NCBI RefSeq assembly: GCF_007655135.1
Contig: NC_045132.1
Location: 22,686,354 to 22,750,353 of the forward strand
Length of the DNA: 64,000 nt
Source: Punica granatum
Taxonomy: Eukaryota; Streptophyta; Magnoliopsida; Myrtales; Lythraceae
Direction: 5' to 3'
The notes beneath the pieces were generated by a model. It saw nothing but the letters and a program-made list of their open reading frames with translations. It made no database searches and was not told the DNA's origin. Shown piece after piece: positions 11,796-23,600 of this stretch (positions are counted from its first letter, which is position 1; each line of letters begins with the position of its first letter). The position numbers and the translations under genes are program-made.

Positions 11796-11992
11796 TGCCC
11801 ACGTTTGAATTGTAAAAGTAATTTTAGAATCATGATTTTGATTTTAACTTAACACACTATACAACAAAAATTCACGTTTCTCAAGTCAAATTTATAATAC
11901 TATCTCATTTGTCTTTTCCATAATTAAAATCAAAATCAAAATCAAAATCAAAATCATGATTGTAAAATCACACAAACAATTCAAACGCAGCA
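11796..11992 (-). mobile_element. Tourist-like MITE, subfamily A, copy 3
   Basis: A 197-bp element in reverse orientation, from TGCCCACGTTTGAATTG to AATTCAAACGCAGCA, with TAA on both sides (11793-11795 and 11993-11995). The interior shows the reverse-complemented family core (ACTTAACACACTATACAACA, then repeated AAATC units). Confidence 0.85.
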
Positions 11993-12675
11993 TAAATACA
12001 TGGTATTTACAGTTGAAATACATATATTGAGTTGACAAAAAGGGGTAAGGTGTAATCATTTTAAAATTATTGCACAGTGTATATAAAGTAAATTACATAA
12101 ATTTTTAATAAATTAGTTCAATATTAAATAAATTACGCGTAGTTGAGTAAGTTATATGTATTTTAAAGAAAATTAATTGGAATAAATTACTTACCATTGA
12201 AATAGATTATATGGATTTCGAACAATTTTACTTACGTTGTTGGTAAATTAAATGGGATTTGAGGGAGTTTATTCGAACTTTAAAAAAAATTAATATCCTA
12301 TCACTAGTTGTAGTGATTGCATCATTAAATTTTCTAGAATTAGCATCCGCCTTCACAAAAATTCACCTGGTGAGACTGTGATTCTTGTGATCCCAAGATA
12401 TTCTTCTTCACTTGCCACACAACTAGCTCAACTGGCCAAACTAATCCATCTATTTCTATATATTGTAATTTAAGTTACTCTCACGACATCCGTTCGTATA
12501 AGTTTTTTTGTAAACCTCCAGTTCCTCGTAAAACATCCTTCCAAAATCTTGCATTAAAATATATACATGAATCTCAAATCAAATTATATTTTTTTTCATT
12601 TTTATCCCATTTCTTTTTCTCACATGTTTTAATGAATTAAATATTATCATTTTCATTCTATTTTTTTCCTCACCA

Positions 12676-12706
12676 GCCCACGCAAAGGGTGGGCAAAAAA
12701 GACTAG
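12676..12706 (+). mobile_element. Probable Helitron 3' terminus
   Basis: A 6-bp stem hairpin (GCCCAC ... GTGGGC, 12676-12694) is followed after an A-run by ACTAG and then T (CTAG at 12703-12706). Plant Helitrons end in a GC-rich hairpin about 10 nt before CTRR, inserted before a T, and this matches. The 5' end could not be located, so the element length is unknown; no helicase coding is seen nearby, so it would be non-autonomous. Confidence 0.5.
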
Positions 12707-15249
12707 TAATCTAAGCTATGCCAAGTGATATATGTCCGTAATAACTAGTACTAAAAATCTAAAAGTAAATATTATAGTTCATCTAAAAAAAGAATAAATA
12801 AGTATGTATTATACAATAATTTAGTTCTCATATCTATACATCTATATCTATATCTATACATAAGAAAGCTGAGCTATTTCAATTGATGTCAGAGATAGTA
12901 CGATTCGAATTCCGTATTCTCGCGACTATGATTCGTTTTCGTTTATTTTTTATTATATTTTTAATAAATTTATTTTATTTATAATATATTATATGCGACT
13001 TTCTATGAATAAACAAATTAAAACAATAAAATACCTTCGCATTATTATTTCGTTCTATTAGACAAATAAATTTCTTAATAATGAAGTAAATAATAATATT
13101 ATAAAATAATATAATAATCAATAGGTTATTTAACGAGGAAGTAAATAATAATATTATAAAAAAATATATTAATATATTTGTTTAATTAACGTGGAGTAAA
13201 TTATATTAATATGTATATATATATTTTCAATAAGTTTTAAAACAAATTAATCTTCATAAATTTCTTCGTAAAATTGATTGGTAGTATGCTCAATCAAGCG
13301 GATGATTTTTTCACATATTACGGATCTCACTCAACCCCTTCTGGGGCAAGTGTTTAAATTTATCATGACATAGTGTTTTAGGATTTTTGGGTTTAGAGTA
13401 GTATGGGTAGTACGAATTCTATATTACCCATACTTTTATTTTTATATATATATTTTAATGGATAAAATAATAAATTTTAATTGATTTTATTATATTTACT
13501 TAGTTGAAAGTTAAATAATGTATAAATTTCAAATTATTTTTCGCAAACGGACAACTCCGCTGCAAATTAAAATGATAGACACTATGTAAGCTTGAGGTGT
13601 AAAGGATGTGACAATGGGAAGGAAGAGGTGGCAATAGGAGGAAGCAATAGATGCCTTCACTTTATTTGCTCTCTCTCTTTATATATATACATATATACAT
13701 TTTTCATACGACAACACCGACTCAAATTTGTAGACTCAATTTGAGCATGCTCTTCATATCATATATATATATATGTATGTATGTATGATGTGCTTGTGTG
13801 TGTCTGTGTGTAAAGCTTACCTTTTTTATTTTTTCTTTTCCAAATTTTTTTTAATTGTACTTTTACAAATTATTCTCTTATCATGTTTTCATTTCAATAT
13901 TCAAAGCTTCTTCCCATTGTAATTTAGATTTACATGAACCTACCCACCAAAATAGATTTACATGAACCTGACTTGAATATATCAAATTTACATTATTTTG
14001 AACTATAGATGAGTATAATTTTCACACCATCGTATTTCTTGTTTATGTTCTGTACATACTACATCTCATAAAACCTCAATAATATCCAGATTATTATAAT
14101 TACGTACGCTGATGATATAATGTCCATAAATATTTTTTTTCCTCTTTCCAATGTCCATAAATAATGTCGCACGGGCCAAGCTCCCTAGTTTTATATACAA
14201 TTCCACATACATAATTAAAATATAAAAAATGCTACTAATAAAATTAAATACGATGGTTCGTTAAACGAATATTATATAGTATAAATACGATGGTTCATTA
14301 AACGATAATTATATAGTTAATCTACAATAAACAACAAATGATTTTATTATACAACAATACAAATGGGTTCTCATATTATATGTACAATTTCACGTATAAA
14401 GTTGAAAATAAATTACTCCAAGTCACTCATATAGATCAATGCAAGTGAAATAAATTAAAACAACCAGAAAGATTGAAATCTACAATTGTAATTCACGGTG
14501 GTTTTAATTTTTACTACACATTATATATATAATATTTCCTAAAATGTGCATTTAAATATTTTATTTTTTTATAGTGGAATGTAATATACTCGAGCCTATA
14601 TAATATAGTCAAAATTTCATTTTAAACTTTACAAATCATAAAATCTTCTACATTATGTTAGTGATCTCAAATTACCACCATACATATTTTTTTATTTAAA
14701 ATACCTACAACATAAAATTGAGTTTTGATATCAATTATAAGTAAATAAAACCAAATATTAATTTATATAGTATTTATTTATCTATTTGTATATCAAAATG
14801 CGTATAATTTATATATGAAAAGAAATCTGTGCAACTTAAGGTCAGAAAACTAATGTATAAGAAATAAAACTAATTATGTATAGGAAGTCGATCAATTAGT
14901 TCGGTTTGGTTTCCTCCATAGTTAAGCAGTATTTATAATTGAAACTAACATATATGAAATGGCAATTTTCAAGTTATCTTTGACCAACGGAATAGCTATT
15001 AAGATCGGACAGTGTTTTTGTGATTTTGAAAGAATTTCTCTTCACTTGCCACACGACTAGCTTAGTCGGTGAAGGAAGTTGATCAATTAATTCGGGTTAT
15101 TTCCTCCATACGTACCGTAGCTTCTCTCTCTTTTTTTTTCTTTTTTTTTTTTAATAAAAAATTCATATTTTAATTCATTGTTTTGTGATAATAACTACAT
15201 AAATATCAAACAAACATTAGAAGAACAAATCAAAGGAACATTTATGGGT

Positions 15250-15680
15250 TGGATCTTGGGCTGGGCCTGAGAATCAGTTATTAACGTTGGGCCCAAACGA
15301 TGGGAATACAACGTTCGGCATCAAATAGAATATTTGCGGTTTCGGAACGAACGCAATATTCGTCAGATCTACTTTTCGGCCGTTTTTCGTATTGTATAAG
15401 TAAGCACAATTTACACGAGATTCTTTTTTTTCGCTCTTTTTCAATTCAAATTATTTTTTTAATTCCTTTTCTGATTTTAATTTAAAAAATCAACTAATAA
15501 AATTGTCTTTGATGTAGAATATGTAGCGGACCGAAGAGTCCAAAAGGGTATCAATCATAGATAGAGCTAGTAAGGTAATTGTCTGAGCATAAATTTTTCT
15601 TGAATTTCCAATTTTCCACGTGGAAATTTGCACGGTTTATTATCGTCTCCCTTTTGTTTGTCATATAAGCTTGGCCATAG
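15250..15680 (+). promoter_or_regulatory. Orphan promoter-like region with site II motifs and a G-box
   Basis: At 15250-15296 there are clustered TGGGCT/TGGGCC/GGGCCCA motifs of the site II (TCP-binding) kind. A palindromic G-box CCACGTGG follows near 15617-15624, and a CATATAAG TATA-like motif near 15661, then a pyrimidine-rich leader-like stretch. No recognisable coding exon follows for 1.9 kb. It may be a decayed gene's promoter or drive a non-coding transcript. Confidence 0.3.
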
Positions 15681-17065
15681 ATTTTCAAAGATTCCTTTCG
15701 TCGTTCTTCACCTTCACCCTGTGATCGGCTTTTTAAGTTCCTTCACTGTGTTTAGATCTCCCTTTCTTTTGTAAAGTGCTCGGACAGTGTGTTCTTTGTA
15801 ATATCACGAGCTTTTCACTAATTCTTATTCGAGTACGATTATTTTTAGTAAATTTTGGATTCCGGTGTTATAGACATATAGAATGCATTTTTGGTAAGGT
15901 GTCACTTTTTTGGTTTAGTACTATCACTTTTTTCTACTTTCACAAAAAAAAAATCATTGGCACTAAATAATCAACAATTTTAGTTATTAAATACGATTCT
16001 TTAGCAAATTAATCATCATTACATCGCTAAAGTTTATCTTTAACAAATAAAATATTTCTCAACCATACATATTAATATTGGTCATAAGAAAACCAGACAC
16101 ATAAATAGTTGTTAAACTCTATATTTACGGAGTTCGACAATTTATGGACAACTAGACCATGTTCTTTAGCAAGTAAATTTAAAGGGTTTCGTTGCTAAAT
16201 TATTTATTTGTTCTTGCGATTAAAGAAATGGTGGCCTGCATAAATAAGTAATTATACGAGAAAGTTGGCTCATTTTCCTAATTATATATATTTATAAATG
16301 TGTTTATATATAATGATATATAGCTGATCTCGTCCTTCATATATATTTTATTATTGCAACTCGTGTTTGATGTAACATTTAACAATATAAATATCAACGT
16401 TTATAAATATCTAAAGCTCGAGTGAGGCTACCAAATCGCATAAAAACAAAATTCTCAATGGGAGAGAAAAGACCAACCAATGAATATTCATTCAAAGACA
16501 TAATTAATAATAATTAACAGGAAAAAATCCGAACCTCGTCCATATTAGCTGCCTTCACGTCCCGCCAAAGCGTTCAGAAAGCAATGGTCTGAATTTCTCT
16601 TCACTAACTTTTAAAAAATATCAGAATTCAAGAAAGAAAATATCTGCATAAAATATCGGAAAGGAGAAAAGGAGCCGGTCGACCAGAGTGTGCTAACCAA
16701 TTGCAAGTCGGTAATCACATACTAAACTATTGCTCTATTCATTGCACCTATTATTCGTGTGCAACGTATGACGACTATTTATTAGCAAAGACAAGAATAT
16801 CACAATCATCCGTTTCGGTTAATTTTTAATTCTAAAAATTTATTTGGATAGAAAGAATTTTATGAAACCAATTCACCAAAACCAAAAAAAAAAAAAAGAA
16901 TTCAAAAATATATACTTGTAAAAAAAATGCTATTTAATTATTTATTTCTAGAAAAATATTAAGGAAGTCTGTTCGCATTTTGCTTTTTCTTTCTATTCAC
17001 GGACCCGACCAGCCCCCGAACCGTTCGGATCTCCCGCTCTTTCTTTTAGCGTCCCCGACGCATCG

Positions 17066-17133
17066 CACGTGACCGCTGCCTCTCATCCGAGCTTCCTTCC
17101 GGCTTACGTGGCCCTGTAGAAAACCGCCACGTG
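17066..17133 (+). promoter_or_regulatory. GWD1 promoter G-boxes
   Basis: Two CACGTG cores (17066-17071 and 17128-17133) and one TACGTG (17105-17110) lie in a GC-richer block just upstream of the GWD1 leader. G-boxes bind bZIP/bHLH factors. GWD genes are known to be light- and clock-regulated, which fits, but the link here is inference. Confidence 0.45.
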
Positions 17134-17196
17134 TTCCATTGCAATCATGAATCCCCACCTCCGTACCTTCCCTTCAACGGACAGCTCGGCTCACCG

Positions 17197-17275
17197 AAGA
17201 AGAAGAAGAAGAAGAAGAAGAAGAAGAGAGAAAGCTGAGCAGAGTCCGTCACTCGAGAAGCTCTGTGAAGCTTCG

Positions 17276-17320
<45 letters not shown>
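17197..17320. repeat. GAA and CT microsatellites in the GWD1 leader
   Basis: An AGA/GAA run at about 17197-17228 and a CT run of more than 20 units at about 17277-17320 lie in what is probably the transcribed 5' UTR. CT-rich leaders are common in plant housekeeping genes; the lengths are likely polymorphic. Confidence 0.9.
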
Positions 17321-17325
<5 letters not shown>

Positions 17326-17358
17326 GCCGTCTGCTGACATCTTCCATCGAGCTTGAAG

Positions 17359-17592
17359 GTAAGCTCACTCCCCGATCTGTCGTTGTTGCTTGGGAGCTGA
17401 GAATGCGTCGGGGAGGAAAAAGAACCGATTCCCGCGCATTCCTCAGTCGATCAAACTGGAATAAGATTCATCAGCAATGAGGAATCCGTACTCGGAACGT
17501 TAATCTGTCGTGTGCATTTCTGTGTGGCTGAGCCTGAGCCCGTTTGATTTGAATTCTGATCGGGAAAGCTTATTCTTGGTGGTTTTCTTTAG
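17359..17592 (+). other. 5' UTR intron of GWD1 (predicted)
   Basis: A good donor (GAAG/GTAAGCTC at 17358/17359) and a pyrimidine-rich acceptor (TTTCTTTAG, ending 17592) frame a 234-nt intron between the CT-rich leader and the ATG at 17616. Predicted from splice-site quality only. Confidence 0.5.
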
Positions 17593-17615
17593 GGGTAAGG
17601 AGTGCATCTAGGAAC

Positions 17616-20600
17616 ATGAGTAATAGCGTGAGCCAAAACTTGCTTCAGCTGAGCTTGCTTCGTCCCGTAGTCTTAGAGCATCAAAGCAAACTAAATTCTT
17701 CCTCAATCCCCACCAATACTTTATTTCAATCCACGGGGTCGAAGACTGCCAACAATAGGAAGTCGCAACTGTCCTCGAAGTTCCTCGGGAAGAGCCTGAG
17801 TGTGAGGAGAGGGAAGCAAAGTATGGGACTGGGACGTGGTGGCGCAGACATTACGCGTGCTGTCTTGACTTCTGATCCTACTTCCCCGGTAAGCTTTCGG
17901 TTATCCTAATTAATTATTAATATGCTATAATTGAATGGTGTATTTATTTGGACTGTAATGATATCTTTCTTTGAGGAGTAAACTGACATGATCGCGTGAT
18001 ATTTTAAATTCTGGATATATATGGCAGCTTCTCTCTCCGAAAGGAGCTGTCCACTGGCTAGTTGGTACATGGTAGACACGCTGATAAACTAATTGGAAGT
18101 AAATATTCTGTGGGACATGCATTCTTGTAGCTTGCATACTTCGGCTTTGATATTTTTCTAGCATTTGTTGATTTGTCTTTAGCATTATCTCGGCTTGAAA
18201 CATGCTTGTTGGTTTCAATAGCAGTGGTCTTTAGTAGACAGTCCACATTGCAGGTCTCAAACTCACATGTCTCGGTGTGGTTGAAGCCGAGAAAGCCTAG
18301 GAACATGCTTCAGTTCATACAGCTACCCATGCTGCTATTACTTCAGAATTTAAAGAAATTGATTGAATTCCCTATGTTAATTTTCATGTGATTTTGCAGG
18401 CCTGAAGAGGGAAAGAAATATTAACCTGTTCTGCTCCCGAGATAGAAGATTGGATAATATTGCTTGATAGATTTAGTTTTCATCTTAGAGCTCTCTTATC
18501 CACATTTTCGATTTATATCACATTAAGAGTTTTTTCCTTTTTCCGTACTCATAAAAAAAGTCTGAACTTGGTAAATGGCCCCCCCCCCCCCCCCCCCCAA
18601 CCAACACTTTTTATTCAAAACGCTGACTCTGAGTTTTGCAAGAATACTTGGCTGTAGAAAATGTACTCTTAGCTCATTAGATTCTCCCAGTAAATATTAT
18701 TTTACTGCGATTTTCATATATAAATCTGAATCCAATCTCTTCTGTGACTTAATTATCAAACTTAGATAGAGTTGTTGCCACGGGGCTTGAAAGATAATCA
18801 TGGTGTCTCCTTGATTAATTTTCTGAATGCATGCGTGGCATTATCAATATTGCATGACTGAATAGTTGCTTCTTAATATTCATATTCTGATGGAATATTT
18901 CACCTCCTGGCAGCTCTTGGGGAAATTCAACCTTGATGGAAATATTGAGCTGAAGGTATTCATTTGTTAATCCATTAGGTTTGATTTTAGCTTTATACAG
19001 AGATTGTATCTGGCGCTTAATAGAGCTGTGCTGATGGGGCTATATCACTAACACCTTGCAGGTTGCTGTCAGTGCTCCAACTTCAGGAGCAACTACACAA
19101 GTAGAAATTCAAGTTACAAATAGTAGTGAATCTTTAGTTTTACACTGGGGTGGACTTCGCGACAGAATAGAGTGAGTTGGCATTGTTGTGGGAAAAGAAG
19201 AAAACCTACACCTTTGAGATACTTCTACTGTCAGTCTTTTGACTTTTGCATTTTTACAGGTAATAGTGCTATGTTTCTGATTTTCCTGTTCTTTCTCCGT
19301 CTCAGAAAATGGGTGTTACCTTCACGCCGTCCACATGGCACCAAAGTTTATAAGAATAAAGCCTTGAGAACTCCATTTGTCAAAGTAAGTTTTTCAAGGC
19401 ATATAATGATGTTGTCATCGTTTGTTATATAAGAGATCAACAACAATACTAAATTTGGTTGTTCCTCCAGTCTGGTTCCGATTCCTTCCTCAAAATTGAG
19501 ATTGATGATCCCACTATACAAGCCTTGGAGTTTCTCATACTTGATGAAGCCCAGAATAAATGGTGAGCCTTGCTCTTGTTATCTTCTGTTCATGACCTAG
19601 TATGTCTGTACATTAAACTGGCTTCACCTTTCTCTTATCTATTAATTTCAATGTCCATCAGGTTCAAAAACAATGGTGCAAACTTTCATGTAAAGTTGCC
19701 TTCGAGAGAGAAGTCGGAAACAAGCGTATCAGTTCCTGAAGAGTTGGAAACAAGTGTATCAGTTCCTGAAGAGTCGAAAACAAGTATATCAGTTCCTGAA
19801 GATCTGGTACAAATCCAAGCATATCTTAGATGGGAAAGAAAGGGGAAACAAATGTACACTCCAGAGCAAGAAAAGGTACTACTTTTTGTGCCAAAACAAT
19901 CCTTTCAGATGTTATTTATGTTCTTCCCATGCCACCTAGTTGCTTTCTCCTGCTCTCTGAGCAGAGGGATTAACTTCAGTATGTACGGTCAGTGAGGATG
20001 GAAGGAAGACGACTATATATCCATTTTTTCTTAGGGTAGTAAGATTGACCATTCATTACGTTCAGAATAAATTTTAAAAGATAGAAGTGAACGGAACACA
20101 AATAATATGATCAAAGAAGTTAATGTCTGTTTCTCCTTATGATCAAGAGTGATTTGAATTTTAATGAGGAACAAATGTTTGCAGCATTCTCCGCATAATT
20201 ACACCCTGCGACTTTTGACAACGGAACTTCCTAATTTTGTGGTAACATGTAAAAGTTTCCAAGATGGAAATCATCAAAGATAGATATTGATAAATACCTT
20301 ATGAAGCTACCGATCTTGGGCATTGGCTTGCTTTCATAGTCATTGTGGGCCATCAGATTCTTCTATACGTATTAAGGCTGTTCTTCATGAGAGTGGAGAC
20401 TATAACTTTTCCAGTATTGATAACTGAATTTAAGCTCAAAGAGAGGCATGGAATTACTTGTCACCTTGAACTGAGCTAAAAAAAGTTTTTGCATTTTGAC
20501 AGTTTTGTTGCCAACAGTCCATGCACTATTTGCAGTTGCACATATGAATTTTTCTTCTCCTTGCTGCTATAATTATTTACATGAACTTCATAGGTTAAGG

Positions 20601-23600
20601 GCTTGACAGTGTTGACTTCTAAATGTACATGGATGGTAAAAGCAAAGTAATCAAAAGAATTGGTTAATTTTCCTCTTCATTTATAAAAGAGCAAAAAAGC
20701 TCTGAGTTCTGGGCAAGCTCATTTACTAACATGGAGTGATAAAATGTTGTCACAGGAGGAATATGAAGCAGCACGAATGGAGCTGTTGGAAGAGATTGCA
20801 AGGGGGACTTCTATCAAGGATCTCCGAACAAAACTTGCAAAGAAAAATGATGGCGGTGAAACTATGGAGCCAAGCCGCTCAGAAACTAAAAACAAGATTC
20901 CTGATGATCTTGTCCAGATACAAGCTTATGTTCGTTGGGAAAAAGCAGGAAAACCTAATTATTCTCCAGAACAACAATTGGTACATCTTTTGAAAATTTG
21001 TTTCAATACTACTTTAAAGTGTTATGCATCTGGAAATTCACATTTGCTTACAAGTTTCATCTTTATTTATCAGTTTTTAACTATGCTGTGTGGGCCTTTA
21101 TACCATTTGATGGGGCCATACATTCAAAAGTGGGGCACATTTGTTTTTCTTTTTTAGATAATTTTTCACTCAGTGGATGTGTCTGACAGTCCTATTTTTT
21201 TTTCTTTATTTTTTTTCCTGCAATATCCTTATCCTTGCTAGACATAATCTTTGAGTTGAATGGTATATCAAAGAAGTTTTCAGCTCTAATTTATACTATT
21301 GATGTAATTGATATTTCTATTAATAGAGGGAATTTGAGGAAGCAAGGAAAGAATTGCAAGTTGAACTTCAAAAGGGTTCGACCATTGATGAAATCAGGAA
21401 AAAGATTGCCAAAGGGGGGATAGAAACTAAGGTTGTAAAGCAGCTGGAGAGTAGAAAAAGTTTCAGAATTGAGAGAATTCAGCGGAAGAAAACAGACGTT
21501 ATGCAGCTACTAAACAAACATCGAGCTAAATCTGCAGAAGAAAAGGTGCTTGTTGAAGCTGAACCAAAAGCCCTGACAGCTTTGGAGCTTTTCGCTAAGG
21601 CAATGGAGGAACATGAAGGAATTGTTGTTAACAGCAAGAAGCTTTACAAGCTTGGTGATAAAGAGCTTCTGGTAAAAAATGCAGTGTAGATTTAATTAAA
21701 GTTTCGTAATTCATTGAGCCTTGTAAGGAGCCTCATTAAGGAATACTCTCACGTTTACTTCCTGCATTTTAGGTACTTCTATCAAAGCCTCCTGGTAAGA
21801 TGAAGGTTTATCTCGCTACAGACTTCAATGAGCCACTGACCCTTCACTGGGCTTTGTCGAGAACAAATGCTGGAGAGTGGGCGGTTAGATTCTCAATTCG
21901 TTTAAGTGCTATAGCATATGCAAGATATCTGCTGATATGTATATTTCGTAAACATATTATATATTATTTATCCTGCTTGTCATTTACATTTGAAAGATGG
22001 ACATCTTTCAGGAACCTCCTCCAAGTGTGCTGCCGCCAGGAACAGTTTCTCAGACTGGAGCCTCTGAAACTCCATTTTCTTGTGTGACTTCTGATGATCC
22101 TTCTTACAAGGCATGTGCAGTATATGTGCTAATAATATTTCTGTACACCTTAAAGAGTAGGCTGAGTTCTTTTAATTCAATGACATCACCAAAAATGTTT
22201 TTTCTCGGTTCAATATCCAGGTCCAGTGTTTGGAAATAGAGCTTGAAGAGGACAGGTTCATTGGCATGCCATTTGTATTTCGTTCTGATGGAAAGTGGAT
22301 AAAAAATAAAGGTTCAGATTTTTATGTTGACTTCAGTGCTGGATCTAAGCAAGCCCAGAAGGTTGATCTCTATTATTGGCTCTCTTGCAGCTCTTATGTA
22401 CTCCTTTTTTCTCGCTTTGACACCCTGATGTAATTGTATAGGATATCTTCTCATCCAAGGCTGCTGGTGATGGCAGAGGTACTGCCAAAAGTTTGCTTGA
22501 TAAAATTGCAGCAATGGAGGGTGAGGCGCAGAAGTCCTTTATGCATAGGTCTGTGAACTCTCAGAACTTTGATGATTTTACCTTAATCACTGTGAAACTG
22601 CAATAAGCTTTATGCTATGTTTATGCATTTTCTTGGTTAAGCGCCAGTTGCTTTTCTTAACTAGAGTATGGTAGTGAATTTTCTAGCCGTCACCAATGCA
22701 GAGGGTTGACACTCTCATGGAGAGAACATTGAGTTCCAGGAATTTTGTACTATAACCAGCATTTTGAATTTCCAAGTTTTTCCTTAGAAAAAAAAATATA
22801 TTAAGTTTATCACTATGGCTGATGATTTCTCCAACTAGAGCGTTACAATTAGTCTCTTATGCATCTTTAGAATTACACAAGCAATGCTTTCTTCAAAAAC
22901 AATATTAAAGCAATGAAATTATGATCCACTTACTGTATTAGTAAGAACAAGCATCAAATCTAGAGAGAACTGGTTGCCCTTGGTGCACTGTCCTTGTGTG
23001 CCATTCATTCATCTCTTAATGGACTACAGCTGAACACAACATATATTTGGGCAACCACAATCATTATTTTGAATGGTAAGGCAAAGAAGGGAACAATATC
23101 GTAGTTGATCTATCATAATTTTCCTTTTGTATGCAGACTCCATGCTCCCAAAATATAAAAGAGTTAAGAGTGATTATTATTCTATTGATGACAACACATG
23201 AAGGAGCCTCTTTTCCCCCCGAGGTGTTTGTAAAATAGATCTTTCTTCCATTTGTTCTCTTCTAAGCTGCACAATTCAATGGCAGAATTTGTGCTTGCTT
23301 TTATTTATCCAAAAAAACAGAAAGAGAAAGAATTTGTGCTTGTAGTTTAAACATTGGTTTGATGAAGTTTGAAATTGTGCTGTACTTGCTGGTTATGTTA
23401 TTATGACTATGAGACTAGGGAAATCCTCCTAAATTGTATTATCTATTTAATATGTCAATGAAAGTCCTAATTTCACTTGAGTTTCGATCTAGTCTTTCTA
23501 ATGATGGTGTCTTTTTTCGGTTAGATTTAATATTGCAGCTGATTTGATGGATCAAGCCAAAAATGCTGGTGAAGTGGGTCTTGCTGGAATTTTGGTGTGG

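Larger units (their letters stand above)
9061..16980. other. AT-rich intergenic spacer between NRT2.5 and GWD1
   Basis: No protein-coding gene is recognised. A GC-richer island at about 9440-9620 is of unknown origin. Two type-B MITEs and one type-A MITE lie at 10715-11992. A Helitron-like 3' end lies at 12676-12706. A promoter-like stretch with site II motifs and a G-box lies at 15250-15680. TA/TG microsatellites occur near 13680-13790. The remainder (10.0-10.7 kb, 12.0-12.6 kb, 12.7-15.2 kb, 15.9-16.9 kb) is AT-rich and featureless. Confidence 0.6.

Noticed and set aside
12875..12930. GATTCGAATTC resembling a tRNA B-box
   Set aside because: No cloverleaf, acceptor stem or A-box can be drawn around it.
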